64,000 nt of DNA from JACPPO01 sp965262505. Its GTDB lineage: Bacteria > Acidobacteriota > Vicinamibacteria > Vicinamibacterales > UBA2999. Position 1 is the first letter of the stretch. Each line of letters opens with the position of its first letter. Shown piece by piece: positions 28,530-37,835 of the stretch. Position numbers and translations under genes: made by a program. The stretch lies in assembly GCA_965262505.1 (NCBI GenBank), contig CBDHFM010000030.1, positions 4,588,001-4,652,000 of the forward strand, written 5' to 3'. The notes beneath the pieces are model-generated. The model was not told the DNA's origin. It did not search any database and saw nothing but the letters and a program-made list of their open reading frames with translations.

Positions 28530-29494
28530 CGCTTCCCTCGGTCTCCATCGTTGTCACCGCTCGTCACGACGACTACGGAGGCGACGTCGACGAGCGAATC
28601 CTGACGCCGCTGCGGTTCAATGCCGCACGCCTGTCGGAACACGGCGTGGCCTACGAAGTGGTACTCGTCGAATGGGATCCGATCCCGGGGCGCCCGTTTC
28701 TCTCGGAGCTGCTCGCCGCCCGCCTTCCGGATCTGACGCAGCGGACCATGCGACGGATCGTCGTAGCGCCAGAGTATCAGCGCGCGCTGACGCAGAATCC
28801 ACGGGCGGGGTATATGGAGTACCTCGCCAAGAACGTCGGTATCAGGCGCGCGGCCGCGCCGTTCGTGCTGGTGAGCAACATAGACATTCTGCTTGGTCGG
28901 GCCGTCGTCGAGATGCTCGCGGGTAACCGACTCGCCAAGGGTACGATCTATCGTTCGCCGCGATACGACATCAAGCTCGGCGTCGATCAGAGTGGATTGA
29001 GCTGGGAGGCGCTTGAAGATCCTGCGAATCAGGTCGACCGCTCGGTCCTACGGCCGCCGCTCTTCAGCCATGGATCGGGCGACTTCCTTCTGGCTGACCG
29101 CGAGACGTTTCTGCGGCTGCGCGGGTTCAACGAGGTGTACCGGGTCGCACGCGCTGGAATCGATCAGAACTTTCTGGCGAAAGCGCACGGGTCCGGACAT
29201 CCAATCGAAGAGATCAAGGGTCCCGTTTATCACGTTAACCACGTCGGTAGTTTTCGCATCTCGAAGGCCGGCCACGAGCATTCGCCGGATACTCCCTGGG
29301 GAAAGCTCGGTTGGCCCTCACGGCACGTGACGTACAACAACCCAGATGGATGGGGACTGGGCGGTGCGCCCGCCCGCCAGCTTCCTGACGGGACGATGTT
29401 CCTCGATTTTGACTGGAAGGCGGTCCCGCCTCTCATCGAGTTGCGCCGGCTGGTACTCCCGGCCAGGCAGGCAGCCGCCGAAACCGAGCCCTGA
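28526..29494 (+). CDS. GT-A type glycosyltransferase-like protein
   Basis: 322 residues with GTG start (GTGA overlap). VSIVVTARHDDYGGDV at the start resembles GT2 enzymes. VLVSNIDILLG (about 112-122) sits where the DxD motif is expected, and HGSGDFLLADRETFLRLRGFNE followed by GIDQNF matches the late GT-A 'GGFDE...ED' region. It is close to proteins that follow a coiled-coil gene in other glycan loci as far as I can judge; donor and acceptor unknown. Intact. Confidence 0.7.
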   Translation: MTLPSVSIVVTARHDDYGGDVDERILTPLRFNAARLSEHGVAYEVVLVEWDPIPGRPFLSELLAARLPDLTQRTMRRIVVAPEYQRALTQNPRAGYMEYLAKNVGIRRAAAPFVLVSNIDILLGRAVVEMLAGNRLAKGTIYRSPRYDIKLGVDQSGLSWEALEDPANQVDRSVLRPPLFSHGSGDFLLADRETFLRLRGFNEVYRVARAGIDQNFLAKAHGSGHPIEEIKGPVYHVNHVGSFRISKAGHEHSPDTPWGKLGWPSRHVTYNNPDGWGLGGAPARQLPDGTMFLDFDWKAVPPLIELRRLVLPARQAAAETEP

Positions 29495-29648
29495 GACCCA
29501 GGAGTTGGCCCCCACGCGGGCGGAAGCGGGTCACCCATTCCATCCTTGCCGCCGCGGAGTCACGCGCGCTAGCGTCATAGTAGTAGCCCGCGCGTTCTTC
29601 GAAGAACGCTTCCTCCTCGCCTTCATAAATCAAGATGCCTCCGACGGT

Positions 29649-30607
29649 GTGCGGCACGGCCTGCGGCACCCAGGCGAAGCCCTAGCCCGCTCAGCAAAGA
29701 AGCTCCCGCCTCTGACGCTGTTGATCTTCGCGGCCGCCGCGCTGGTCATCGAGTCCGGCCTGTTGATATGGGTTGTGATCGTTGCCGCGCGCCTGAGTGG
29801 CCTGCGCGGCATCTCCAGGCGCGGCATTGTCCTGGTATCGCTGCTTCTCTGCGTGTACGCGTATCTGCAATGTTCGCCTTCTCCACAGGACTTCCAGCGC
29901 TCGATGAGCGCAGCTCCGGATTCTTACTTCGAATGCTCGAACCCGATGAACTGCTCGAGCGTTTCGGACAGAATCCGCTACCCTTCTACGCGTACAATGT
30001 ATTGGCTTCGGTGCTCACGGTGCTCTTTTCCGAGCCACGCGCGGGCATTATGGTTGCCGCCAACGGCTACCTCAGGGGTGAGGTGATGCCCTGGGTTCTG
30101 GTCGCGATTGTGTCCTCGTCGATCACGACCATCCTGATCCTCGTGGCCGCGGTGTCGAGCTGGCGCGATCCCGCGAGCCGCGATGGCCCGGATCGGCTGT
30201 ATGTGGTTTTTGCGGTCGTACTTGTCGCCAACGCCGTCCTCTCTTACCCTTACCTGAAAGGGGATATCGTAAGCGTTGCTGGCGCATTGTACGCGTTGGC
30301 GGCGTACGCGGCCGTTCGCCGATTCATGCGAGCTGACGCGTTCACCGGACGGATCACGACAGCGGTCTTGTGCGCGGCGCTTCTCATCGCGTCTGCCGGC
30401 TGGGCCACACGCACGGCCGGTCTACATTACAGCCTTCGGTACACGGCGTTCAAAGCGCGCAATGACTGGACCGTTGTGCCAGCGGAATTTATGCAGACGC
30501 CAGAGACGCGTGCGATGGCCGAACGTTTGCGACAAGATGCGTTAGAGCAAAGAGCGGTAGCGCCGCGATTCGAGCCCGCGTGGCAGGCCCGATGGTTCGA
30601 AGAGTAA
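29649..30607 (+). pseudogene. multi-pass membrane protein, frameshifted and probably 5'-truncated
   Basis: In one frame from about 29649: KKLPPLTLLIFAAAALVIES and further hydrophobic sequence to VYAYLQ at about 29868. In the next frame from 29870: MFAFSTGLPALDERSSGFLL and four more hydrophobic segments to the stop at 30607. Joining the two with one added base gives a continuous membrane protein, so a one-base loss near 29869 is likely. The N-terminus seems too short, and the 150 bases before it (29495-29648) hold no clear start. Family not recognised. Confidence 0.5.
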
Positions 30608-30915
30608 TCGCAGTGAGGTTGACACGTCTGAGGTGGCTCCTCGTCGCCGCGGCCGCTCCGGCCGTGGTCCTGGTGAGCGTGGAAGCTGCCATCCTGATGA
30701 TCGCTACGGTCCGTGATCACCCGCGATGGCCCAACACCGAGTTGAATCTCTCGGAGGCTGCTGCAGTGCGCGACCACGCCGAAGTCGTTCGGTTGATCGA
30801 AAGCGGCGAAAACCCGAATACGCGCCGACCCGTTCGGCCGGGGCTCGTTCAAAACGACATGGAGGTTGAAGCGACGCCGCTGGAAGCGGCTATTTCAATC
30901 CGGCGATCCGAACTA

Positions 30916-32381
30916 GTACCTCGCCGCAGTGGATCTGACCGGTTCACGCGGCGGCTTTGGCCCGACCAGCGGGTTGCGGATACACACGGCCGAGCTTTTC
31001 GCGAGCACGGTCGACTGTAAACATCCAGTGGATGCGCGCCTTCTCGTCATTGCGCCGTTGCTCCCATGCCGCGATCTCCTTGATGAGGATCGCCTTGGCA
31101 GGGATCCGACGATCGAGGCACTGCTTGACCATCACGCCGATTTCGATCTCGACCATGTTGAGCCAGCTGGCGTGTTTCGGCGTGAAGTGAAACTCGAGCC
31201 GACGGAGAATCCGTCGTGCCTCGGCGGGATCGAAGGCGTGGTAGAGCGCTGCCGCTGAATGTGCCGAAAGATTGTCGAGCACCACACGGATCCGCTCGGC
31301 CTCCGGGTAGTGCTCATCGACGAGATCGCGCATGCACTCTGCGAAGTCGACGCACGTGCGTTGGTCGGTGACCTTGGCATGTCGCCAGGGGCGATTCACG
31401 TCTACGAACATGAAGACATTCGCCGTGCCGTTGCGCACGTACTCGTAGTCGACTCGTCTGGGCTTCCCGGGCTTGGCCCGAATCGGGACACGCGCTTCGC
31501 CGATCAGTTGCCGGGGTGTTTCATCGAAGCCGACGACCGGTCGCCGCGGATCCGGCGGCTCGGCGTAGAGATCGAGGACGTCTTCCATTCGCGCCACGTA
31601 CTCGGCGTTGACCGTCGGAATGCACCACATCTTCTCCTGCCACGGCTTCAGCGCCATCTCGGCAAGCCGGCGACCCACCGTGTCGCCCGACAGGGCCTCG
31701 TGCGAGGTGAGTCGCACCATCTCGCGGGCCAGGAGATCCAGTGTCCATCGCGCACGCCCGGAGGGTGGATGTGAGCAAGCGACCGCGACCAGGAGGGCTT
31801 CATCGCTGGCGCCGAGCTTGCGCGGCGCGCCGGGACGGGGCACTTCGCGGAGCGCTCGGTCCAGTCCTTCCTCGACGAAGCGTTGCTTGGTCCGGTACAC
31901 GGTCGACGTGCCGACACCAACGTTGAGCGCGATCATCTCGTCGGTGGATGTGGCGTCCGCGGCGAGGAGAATCTGCGCCCGCTTGATCTTGCGAACCGCC
32001 CCCTGGCCGCCGCTCACAAGCGCCTGAAGCTGTTGCTGTTCATCGTAGGTCAGCGTGATGCGATAGCGTATGTGCATGGACATCTTGGATCACCTTCCCG
32101 ATCCCGTGTCCAGCCGTTCATCACCGAGATTCACCCAGAAGCAGGGCCAGTACCTAGCCTTCCTCTACACGTACACGCTCCTTCACCGAACGCCACCGGC
32201 CGAAGCGGACTTCCAACGGTTCTTTCAGGTCACGCCCCCGGCCGTCCACCACATGATCGTCGAGCTTGAGCGGCGCGGTCTGATCAGTCGGGTTCCACGC
32301 CAACCCCGGACGATCAAGCTGTTGTTGTCGGCAGAGGAACTACCCTCGTTGCAACCGATCAAAACCACTGCGGCAAGGTAC
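30916..32381 (-). mobile_element. IS630-family insertion sequence with passenger gene (copy 2)
   Basis: 1,466 bases between TA duplications (30914-30915 and 32382-32383). Inverted ends GTACCTCGCCGCAGTGG and GTACCTTGCCGCAGTGG differ at one of 17 positions. It carries a full-length transposase on the minus strand and a short helix-turn-helix gene on the plus strand. It is unrelated in sequence to the copy at 21612, so two different IS630-type elements have entered this locus. Confidence 0.9.
30944..32083 (-). CDS. IS630-family transposase
   Basis: 379 residues in one frame. The N-terminal helix-turn-helix has KRAQILLAAD and GTSTVYRTKQRFVEEG. The DDE core has PVVGFDETPRQLI, IRVVLDNLSAH and WLNMVEIEIGVM. 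This is the longer, single-frame IS630 type. ATG 32083 or 32077 starts it; both overlap the divergent helix-turn-helix gene. Confidence 0.9.
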   Translation of the reverse strand: MSMHIRYRITLTYDEQQQLQALVSGGQGAVRKIKRAQILLAADATSTDEMIALNVGVGTSTVYRTKQRFVEEGLDRALREVPRPGAPRKLGASDEALLVAVACSHPPSGRARWTLDLLAREMVRLTSHEALSGDTVGRRLAEMALKPWQEKMWCIPTVNAEYVARMEDVLDLYAEPPDPRRPVVGFDETPRQLIGEARVPIRAKPGKPRRVDYEYVRNGTANVFMFVDVNRPWRHAKVTDQRTCVDFAECMRDLVDEHYPEAERIRVVLDNLSAHSAAALYHAFDPAEARRILRRLEFHFTPKHASWLNMVEIEIGVMVKQCLDRRIPAKAILIKEIAAWEQRRNDEKARIHWMFTVDRAREKLGRVYPQPAGRAKAAA

Positions 32382-32384
32382 TAG
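32076..32384 (+). CDS. LexA-like winged-helix DNA-binding protein (IS passenger)
   Basis: About 102 residues. FTQKQGQYLAFLYTYTLLH, PPAEADFQRFFQVTPPAVH and ELERRGLISRVPRQPRTIKLLL form the winged-helix DNA-binding domain seen in LexA-type proteins, without the peptidase domain. It is divergent from the transposase, with overlapping 5' ends, and might regulate it. Its stop codon TAG is made from the TA target duplication plus the first host base, so the reading frame ends exactly at the element edge. ATG 32070 or 32076 are both possible starts. Confidence 0.65.
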   Translation: MDILDHLPDPVSSRSSPRFTQKQGQYLAFLYTYTLLHRTPPAEADFQRFFQVTPPAVHHMIVELERRGLISRVPRQPRTIKLLLSAEELPSLQPIKTTAARY

Positions 32385-32674
32385 TGAGCCTGCTCTTCGA
32401 ACTCGGCGCGCGCCCCTCGCCCGCAGACTGGCTCCGCCTTCGGTGTTCGGCACAGGCGCCGGAGTATGCTGGCGTTGCCGCCGTGCTCGACGCGCGGCGG
32501 CCGGACGGAGTCGAGATCAGATGCTCAGGCGATGAGAGTCTCTGGTAAGCGCGCCGAGGCGCATAGGCACGGACTGCTTCCGAGTGAGCATCGTATCCTC
32601 ACCTGGAGTCTTGGAACTGTCGATTCGCGGAGGATCGGTTTCGAAGGGGCGCGACGCCGCCCGGACCTCATCTT

Positions 32675-33223
32675 TTAATCCGCTGCCGTTCGCGCGACAG
32701 GCATCGCGGCCTCGCGAGCATCGCCGGCCACAACAGCCTCTTGCTCGATCGACGCGCGCCACAGGCCAGTGGCGCCTCGAAGAACCATCGCTGTCAAGCC
32801 AAGAATCAAGGTCCATCGAACAGGCGCGTACCGCAGGACTGGCATGCGATGCGCGAGCCACATCCATCTGTCGCTGTAGCCCGTTCCGAGTCGGACGTAA
32901 AATTCTCCGGCTTCATCCTCGATGTCGTTCGTATCGAACACCGCTGGATCCTTGACGAGCGCTTCGATGTTCGAGCGGCGGGTGTCCAGTAATGCGTACC
33001 CGAACGAACGTCGCGCGTCCGGGTGTGGACCCGCGCGATCCGTCAGCAGGTATTTCGACTCGAGGAAGGTCTGATATTCGGGGCTCACAGTGTCGTGCCA
33101 CCGTACCCGAACGCTAGGGGCTGGTTCGTAGGTGAACCAATAGGCGAACGCGAGCGTCGTCAAGCCGAAGAGGCCGACGGCTGCACTTTGCCAGTAACGC
33201 CTTCGACGCGCCAGGTGATTCAC
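32675..33223 (-). CDS. membrane protein of unknown function
   Basis: 182 residues. A membrane segment lies at about residues 12-30. An extracytoplasmic part follows (YEPAPSVRVRWHDTVSPEYQ, then LVKDPAVFDTNDIEDEAG). A second hydrophobic segment (WTLILGLTAMVL) lies near residue 140. No family recognised. It is transcribed against its neighbours and surrounded by debris, so it may be an accessory survivor. The 126 bases between 32549 and 32674 contain nothing I can identify. Confidence 0.5.
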   Translation of the reverse strand: MNHLARRRRYWQSAAVGLFGLTTLAFAYWFTYEPAPSVRVRWHDTVSPEYQTFLESKYLLTDRAGPHPDARRSFGYALLDTRRSNIEALVKDPAVFDTNDIEDEAGEFYVRLGTGYSDRWMWLAHRMPVLRYAPVRWTLILGLTAMVLRGATGLWRASIEQEAVVAGDAREAAMPVARTAAD

Positions 33224-33449
33224 GTTTTTCAGCTGCCTTTCGAGCGCTCCAATGCCTGAGGGAGCGTTCCCACAAACGGCGACGAACAGCCCTACAATAA
33301 CAGGGACCGGCCCGGATCCAGACCAACTGAATCGCAGAACTCGTCACGACTCATCGAAGGGACGCACTGCGGGCGCCCGCGTTGCCCATGTGACGTGCGC
33401 GCCGGGCGAAGCCCGGTCGGATAATACGATTGTCCGTTGTGCAGCCCCA

Positions 33450-33961
33450 ATGTCGATGTGCCACGTTTGTTCACATTTCACACGGACGACCTTGACGAAT
33501 CTTTTCAAAGCGGCCGGCTATTCGATCGCCGCGTCAAGCCAGTCGTGGGTGGTGAAGGAAATCAGCGCGGTGATCACGCCCGTCGGCAATCACGTTGACA
33601 GCGGTGTGCACCCATCGGCGGACCTCACGGCGGGTCTCGAGTGGCTGCGCACGGCCAGAGCCGCCGCGGGCTGTGCACGTGCCGAGGCCGGCCGACGGCC
33701 GTTCGGGATTTTCGGCAGCTCCATTGCCGCCACGTGGCTCGCACACGAAGTGGACCGCGCGATGCACTTTTTTGTCGACGAGGATCCCAACCGGCAAGGG
33801 CAGCACTTCATGGGGCAGCGCGTCCTGAGCCCAAGCCAGGTGCCGGCGGGCAGCGTGGTGTTCGTGGGCCTCGGCGGCGGCGTGGCCGAGGACGTGGCAT
33901 GGCGCCTGTCGCACAGGCCACGCCCTCGGTATCGTGGATTCCGACGCCGCCGTTGGTCTGA
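33450..33961 (+). pseudogene. C-methyltransferase C-terminal fragment
   Basis: From about 33450 one frame reads VCSHFTRTTLTNLFKAAGY, SWVVKEISAVITPV, then FGIFGSSIAATWLAHEVD, FFVDEDPNRQGQHFMGQRV and SVVFVGLGGGVAEDVAWRL. These are the end of the SAM domain and the Methyltransf_14-type C-terminal domain of sugar C-methyltransferases. The N-terminal zinc and SAM motifs are missing, and the last 15 residues (ATPSVSWIPTPPLV) lie in another frame, implying an indel near 33920. The 200 bases before it hold nothing recognisable. Confidence 0.6.
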
Positions 33962-33970
33962 ATTGCCGAA

Positions 33971-35326
33971 ATGCAGCATCTGGACTTCCGGTTCGGGAGA
34001 CAACGGTATCTCCTCTGCGACCCACAGACGACGCCGCACGGCAGGTCCACGGGGTACGGCAACCTGCTGCGTCACGCCGAACAGGCCATCCGATCTGCTG
34101 CCGCGCTCCGCGCCACGCTGTTCCTCATTCGGCCTGCACAGCCGCTCAACGCCGCGGTATACGACGTTGACAGCCCTGATGTACGGATCATCGGTCAATC
34201 AGGCTGGCGAGCGGGCCTCCTCCATGTGCTCTGGTGGGCAGCGACGCCGGTCCGGTACGGCGCGCCAATCACATGGCTTGTAAGCAACGCCGCCTCTCGC
34301 GTACGGGCGAATATCGAAGAGGCGAAACTCTGGACGAGGCGGCGCGGCTGGCGAAGGCTCGACAGGGCGCTGGACCGGTTCGGGCACACCTGCCGCCGCG
34401 TGTCCCACGGCTACGAACGACGAGTAACCGACGCGTGGCACGCTGTGTTCGCTGAGGCGCGGGAGCGGGCGCGCGCGACCGATTCAAAGCGGCACAGGGT
34501 CCGGCTGCGGCTTCGGCCGGAACCACAGAGGGTGACTGACCAGCTTGTGCAGGAGGCGGGCATCGACCCGGCCAGACCGATCGTGATGCTGCACGTGCGC
34601 GAGTCAGGCTATCGGCGGCGCCCGGCGGTCCGCCAGCAACATCTGGATCGCCTGCGTGACGCGCGCATCGACACGTATCGCCCGGCTGTCACGTGGCTCA
34701 TCGAGCACGGTTATCAGGTCATCAGGATTGGCGATTCGACGATGACGCCCTGCCGATGGCCCCTAGTGGTCGATCTTGCAACGGCGCCGTGGCGGACGGA
34801 CGCCTTTGAGCTTTGGGCGGCCCTGAACAGCCGCTTTTTCGTCGCCGGCGACTCGGGACCCTACTTCCTCGCCCAACTGGCCGGTGCTCCGTGTCTGTCG
34901 GTCAACGTGTTGAGGTTGGGATACAACACTATCCGTCGGAATGATCGGTACGTCGGCAAGCGCGTGTTCGACCGTGTTCGGGGGCGCTATCTGTCAATCG
35001 CCGAGCAGCTGACAGAGGCGTTTGTCGGTGGCCCTCTCGATTTGGACCGTTACGAGTGGATCGACAACACCCCGGACGAAATTTGCGAGGCCGTGGAGGA
35101 TATGGTGGCGCTGCTGGACGACCCGGGTCAGGCGCGGACACCGGCGCAGAAGCACCACGATCAACTAGTGGCCGATCTGGCGGCGCGGTGGAAGCCGGAT
35201 CGGCGGACTTCCGAGGGCCTACTGTTCCGGCGAGGCGGGCCAGGCACTCTATCTCCTCGATTCGCAGCCTGTTACCTCGATCCGGCGCAGGGCGCCTGCC
35301 TTGAACGGGATCATCGTATGAGGTAA
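33971..35326 (+). CDS. TIGR04372-type glycosyltransferase
   Basis: 451 residues. The family pattern is visible: VMLHVRESGYRRRP (about 206-219), a D-ARIDTYRPAVTWL helix, GYQVIRIGDSTMTP (about 252-265), VVDLATAPWRTD, and SRFFVAGDSGPYFLAQLAG. It matches the two genes at 54882 and 57960, sharing HxRExGY, GYxVIRxGDxxM and DLAT. The family is annotated as putative glycosyltransferase with no known substrate. The C-terminal tail after about residue 400 is longer than in the other two. The frame is intact despite the debris on both sides. Confidence 0.75.
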   Translation: MQHLDFRFGRQRYLLCDPQTTPHGRSTGYGNLLRHAEQAIRSAAALRATLFLIRPAQPLNAAVYDVDSPDVRIIGQSGWRAGLLHVLWWAATPVRYGAPITWLVSNAASRVRANIEEAKLWTRRRGWRRLDRALDRFGHTCRRVSHGYERRVTDAWHAVFAEARERARATDSKRHRVRLRLRPEPQRVTDQLVQEAGIDPARPIVMLHVRESGYRRRPAVRQQHLDRLRDARIDTYRPAVTWLIEHGYQVIRIGDSTMTPCRWPLVVDLATAPWRTDAFELWAALNSRFFVAGDSGPYFLAQLAGAPCLSVNVLRLGYNTIRRNDRYVGKRVFDRVRGRYLSIAEQLTEAFVGGPLDLDRYEWIDNTPDEICEAVEDMVALLDDPGQARTPAQKHHDQLVADLAARWKPDRRTSEGLLFRRGGPGTLSPRFAACYLDPAQGACLERDHRMR

Positions 35327-35677
35327 ACTCTACGCGACTTGTTTGCGGTAAGCCATCGCAGCAAGCACCTTATTTGACAATGGTTTACGGCACATGCTCG
35401 CTATCGGCTCGTAGGGTGCGCACGTGCGCCGAGCAAGCAGTTTGATCATCTCTCGTCCGGGTTTTCCAGCACACATCGCGACGCCTTGCCCTTCCAGGGA
35501 CGGGGCGCAGGTGCGTGTACTCGCGCACAGAGGCTGATCGACGGTTCGCGACTGGCTATCGTGGCAGGACTGGCCTGCCCTCGACATCAGGTCAGGCCTT
35601 GTCCTGTAACCGAGAGGGCGAAGCTCTACCATGCAGACGCACCATGAGCAGCATCCCGCGCTAGGCAGCGTGACGCC
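35327..35677. other. intergenic debris, no gene identified
   Basis: About 350 bases between a complete glycosyltransferase and the isomerase remnant. A minus-strand frame ends at 35330 with LASMCRK-like and KVLAAMAYRKQVA sequence, faintly like the C-terminus of an IS110-type transposase (basic, ending in RKLL...ML), but too weak to call. No repeat, hairpin or promoter stands out. Confidence 0.3.
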
Positions 35678-35830
35678 GTCAAGAACATGAACCCGAACAT
35701 CGTCCATGAGCTGGAGGCGGCGAAGCGCCGGGGCCTCAGCGCGTTCGGAATCGTGGGCTGGGAGTCGGCGGCGGGTGCCGCGAACGTCTCCGCGCCTGCG
35801 CGCGAAGGCGTGTCATTGGAGGTTCCTTGA
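35678..35830 (+). pseudogene. phosphoheptose isomerase (GmhA-like SIS domain) remnant
   Basis: About 50 residues ending at TGA 35828-35830. The reading VKNMNPNIVHELEAAKRRG then SAFGIVGWESAAGAANVSAP corresponds to the end of SIS-domain sedoheptulose-7-phosphate isomerases (pattern S-N-I/V-x-x-A-L-E-x-A-K...GIVGRDGG-T-x-x-VAD). The N-terminal two thirds are missing and the segment is diverged. Its stop overlaps the TTG of the next gene, as an intact gene would in this locus. It fits the HldE-like gene two kilobases on, as parts of one heptose pathway. Confidence 0.55.
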
Positions 35831-36831
35831 AGAAGCGGGTGCTCGTCGCCGGTGGGGCTGGATACGTCGGATGCGTGCTGGTTCCGAAACTGCTGGATGC
35901 CGGCTATGAAGTGGTTGTGTTCGACCTGATGCTCTTCGGCGACGAGGGTCTGCCCAGGGGGCGTCCCGGCCTGATGGTCGTCGAGGGCGATCTCCGCGAT
36001 ACGTCGAAGTTCGCGAGCGCGCTCAAGGGTATAGACAGTGTCATTCATCTCGCGTGCATCTCCAACGATCCGAGTTTCGAGCTCGATCCCGAGCTGAGCA
36101 AATCGATTAACTACGACTGCTTCGAGCCGACGGTCAAAGCGTGCGTGGACGCCGGGGTACGGCGCTTCATCTACGCGTCGACCAGTTCGGTCTACGGTGT
36201 CAGCGACGCGCCGGAAGTCACCGAGGATCATCCATTGGTGCCGGTCAGCGACTACAACAAGTACAAGGGGCTCAGTGAGCCCCTTCTGCTGAGGTCCCAG
36301 TCGCCATCGTTCACGACCGTGATCATCCGGCCGGCCACCGTGTGTGGCTACTCGCCACGCATGCGCCTGGACCTCACGATCAACATCCTCACGAATCATG
36401 CGGTGAACAAGGGGAAGATCACGGTCTTCGGCGGCATGCAGAAGCGGCCCAACATCCACATCGACGACATCGCCGAGTTGTACGTCGATCTTCTCGATCG
36501 TCCGACCGATCAGATTGCCGGCGAGACGTTCAACGCCGGGTACGAGAATTTCACAGTCGCCGAGCTGGCGGAGCAGGTGCGACACGTCGTGGAGGCCGAG
36601 TTCCCGGACAAGGCGCCGATCGCCGTCGAGACCACGCCGAGCAACGACCTGCGGTCGTACCACGTGTCGTCGAAGAAGATTCTGCAGAAGCTCGGATGGG
36701 CGCCGCGGCGCACGATCGAGGATGCGGTGCGCGATCTCTGCAGGGCCTTCAAAGCCGGCAAGCTTCCCGACAGCCTGAGCGACGACCGCTATATCAACGT
36801 GCGAACGGTGAAGCAGCTCGCGCTGAGATGA
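35827..36831 (+). CDS. NAD-dependent epimerase/dehydratase (extended SDR)
   Basis: 334 residues with TTG start (TTGA overlap). NAD site AGGAGYVGCVL, VFDLMLFGDEGL, ASTSSVYG, and the Tyr/Lys pair in DYNKYKGLSE. VIIRPATVCGYSPRMRLDL is distinctive of a subgroup seen beside heptose and other unusual-sugar genes. Substrate unknown; likely epimerises or dehydrates a nucleotide sugar made nearby. Followed directly by another SDR through ATGA. Confidence 0.85.
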   Translation: MKKRVLVAGGAGYVGCVLVPKLLDAGYEVVVFDLMLFGDEGLPRGRPGLMVVEGDLRDTSKFASALKGIDSVIHLACISNDPSFELDPELSKSINYDCFEPTVKACVDAGVRRFIYASTSSVYGVSDAPEVTEDHPLVPVSDYNKYKGLSEPLLLRSQSPSFTTVIIRPATVCGYSPRMRLDLTINILTNHAVNKGKITVFGGMQKRPNIHIDDIAELYVDLLDRPTDQIAGETFNAGYENFTVAELAEQVRHVVEAEFPDKAPIAVETTPSNDLRSYHVSSKKILQKLGWAPRRTIEDAVRDLCRAFKAGKLPDSLSDDRYINVRTVKQLALR

Positions 36832-37835
36832 GCACAGGACGAACCGCTGTGGTCACCGGCGGCGCCGGATTCATCGGCAGCCACATGGTGGACCTCTTGA
36901 TCGACCGCGGGTTCGCCGTGCGGGTGGTCGATAATCTCGTCGGCGGCCGCCTGCAGAACCTGGACCAGCACGCGGGTCATCCCCGCCTCGACGTGCACGC
37001 CGAGGACATCCGCAATGTCCCCGCAGACTCGTCGATACTCGCTGGCGCGGAGTTCGTCTTTCACTTCGCGGGTATCGGCGACATCGTTCCCTCGATCGAG
37101 CGTCCCACGGAGTACATGTCCGCGAACGTGCAGGGAACGGTACATGCGTTGGAAGCGGCGCGTGCCGCGGGCGTACGCAAGTTCGTCTATGCGGCGTCGT
37201 CCTCCTGTTACGGCGTCGCCGACGAGCTGCCGACCACCGAGGGCGCGCCGATCAATCCGGAATATCCATACGCGCTCAGCAAGTATCAGGGCGAGCAGGC
37301 GGTGCTGCACTGGGGCCGCGTGTATCACCTGCCCGTTGTGTCGCTCCGGATCTTCAACGCCTACGGTCCGCGTGCCAAGACGAGCGGCGCGTACGGCGCC
37401 GTCTTCGGCGTGTTTCTCGCGCAGAAACTGAACGGCAAACCGTTCACCGTCGTCGGTGATGGTACGCAGCGCCGCGATTTCGTGTTCGTTACCGATCTCG
37501 CGCGGGCGTTTCTGGCCGCGGCGGAATCGGCCCGGCGGCAGGAGGTCTACAACGTCGGGGCGGGCAATCCTCAGCCGGTCAACCGGCTCGTGGAGCTGTT
37601 GGCTGGTGACGTCGTGCACCTGCCGAAGCGTCCCGGCGAGCCGGACTGCACCTGGGCGGATATCACGAAAATCCGCACCGGCCTCGGATGGGAGCCAAAG
37701 GTTTCGTTCGAGACCGGCGTTGCGGAGATGCTCCGGCGGATCGATTACTGGCGCGAGGCGCCGGTCTGGGACGCCGCCTCTATCGAGCAGGCGACCAGAA
37801 CGTGGTTCACGATGCTTTCGGGAGAGCACACATGA
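36828..37835 (+). CDS. NAD-dependent epimerase/dehydratase (extended SDR)
   Basis: 335 residues. TGGAGFIGSHMVDLL at about 10-24, VVDNLVGGRLQNL, AASSSCYGVADELP, and YALSKYQGEQ with the Tyr/Lys pair (about 146-155). FNAYGPRAKTSGAYGAVFGVF resembles UDP-glucose 4-epimerase and UDP-N-acetylglucosamine 4-epimerase relatives. Differs clearly from the upstream SDR, so the two probably catalyse successive or alternative steps. Stop and next ATG overlap. Confidence 0.85.
   Translation: MSTGRTAVVTGGAGFIGSHMVDLLIDRGFAVRVVDNLVGGRLQNLDQHAGHPRLDVHAEDIRNVPADSSILAGAEFVFHFAGIGDIVPSIERPTEYMSANVQGTVHALEAARAAGVRKFVYAASSSCYGVADELPTTEGAPINPEYPYALSKYQGEQAVLHWGRVYHLPVVSLRIFNAYGPRAKTSGAYGAVFGVFLAQKLNGKPFTVVGDGTQRRDFVFVTDLARAFLAAAESARRQEVYNVGAGNPQPVNRLVELLAGDVVHLPKRPGEPDCTWADITKIRTGLGWEPKVSFETGVAEMLRRIDYWREAPVWDAASIEQATRTWFTMLSGEHT

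Larger units (their letters stand above)
30580..32548 (+). pseudogene. membrane-anchored ankyrin-like protein split by IS630-family element
   Basis: The 5' part (30580-30915) encodes a membrane segment (about residues 20-46) and an ankyrin-like repeat (AAAVRDHAEVVRLIESGENPN, then TPLEAAISIRRSEL). The 3' part (32384-32548) continues VSLLFELGARPSPADWL. Removing the element and one TA copy gives RRSELVSLLFELGARP in frame, about 166 residues in all. The gene was intact before insertion. Ankyrin-type repeats mediate protein contacts; its partner is unknown. Overlaps the preceding membrane-protein remnant by 28 bases. Confidence 0.65.

Noticed and set aside
29433..29669. Minus-strand frame with an IYEGEEEAFFEERAGYYYD stretch as a gene
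   Set aside because: It overlaps the end of an intact plus-strand gene, lacks a recognisable family, and the region looks like debris.
35330..35707. Minus-strand frame as an IS110-type transposase remnant
   Set aside because: Only a faint likeness in the last 35 residues and no catalytic motif; left as unassigned.
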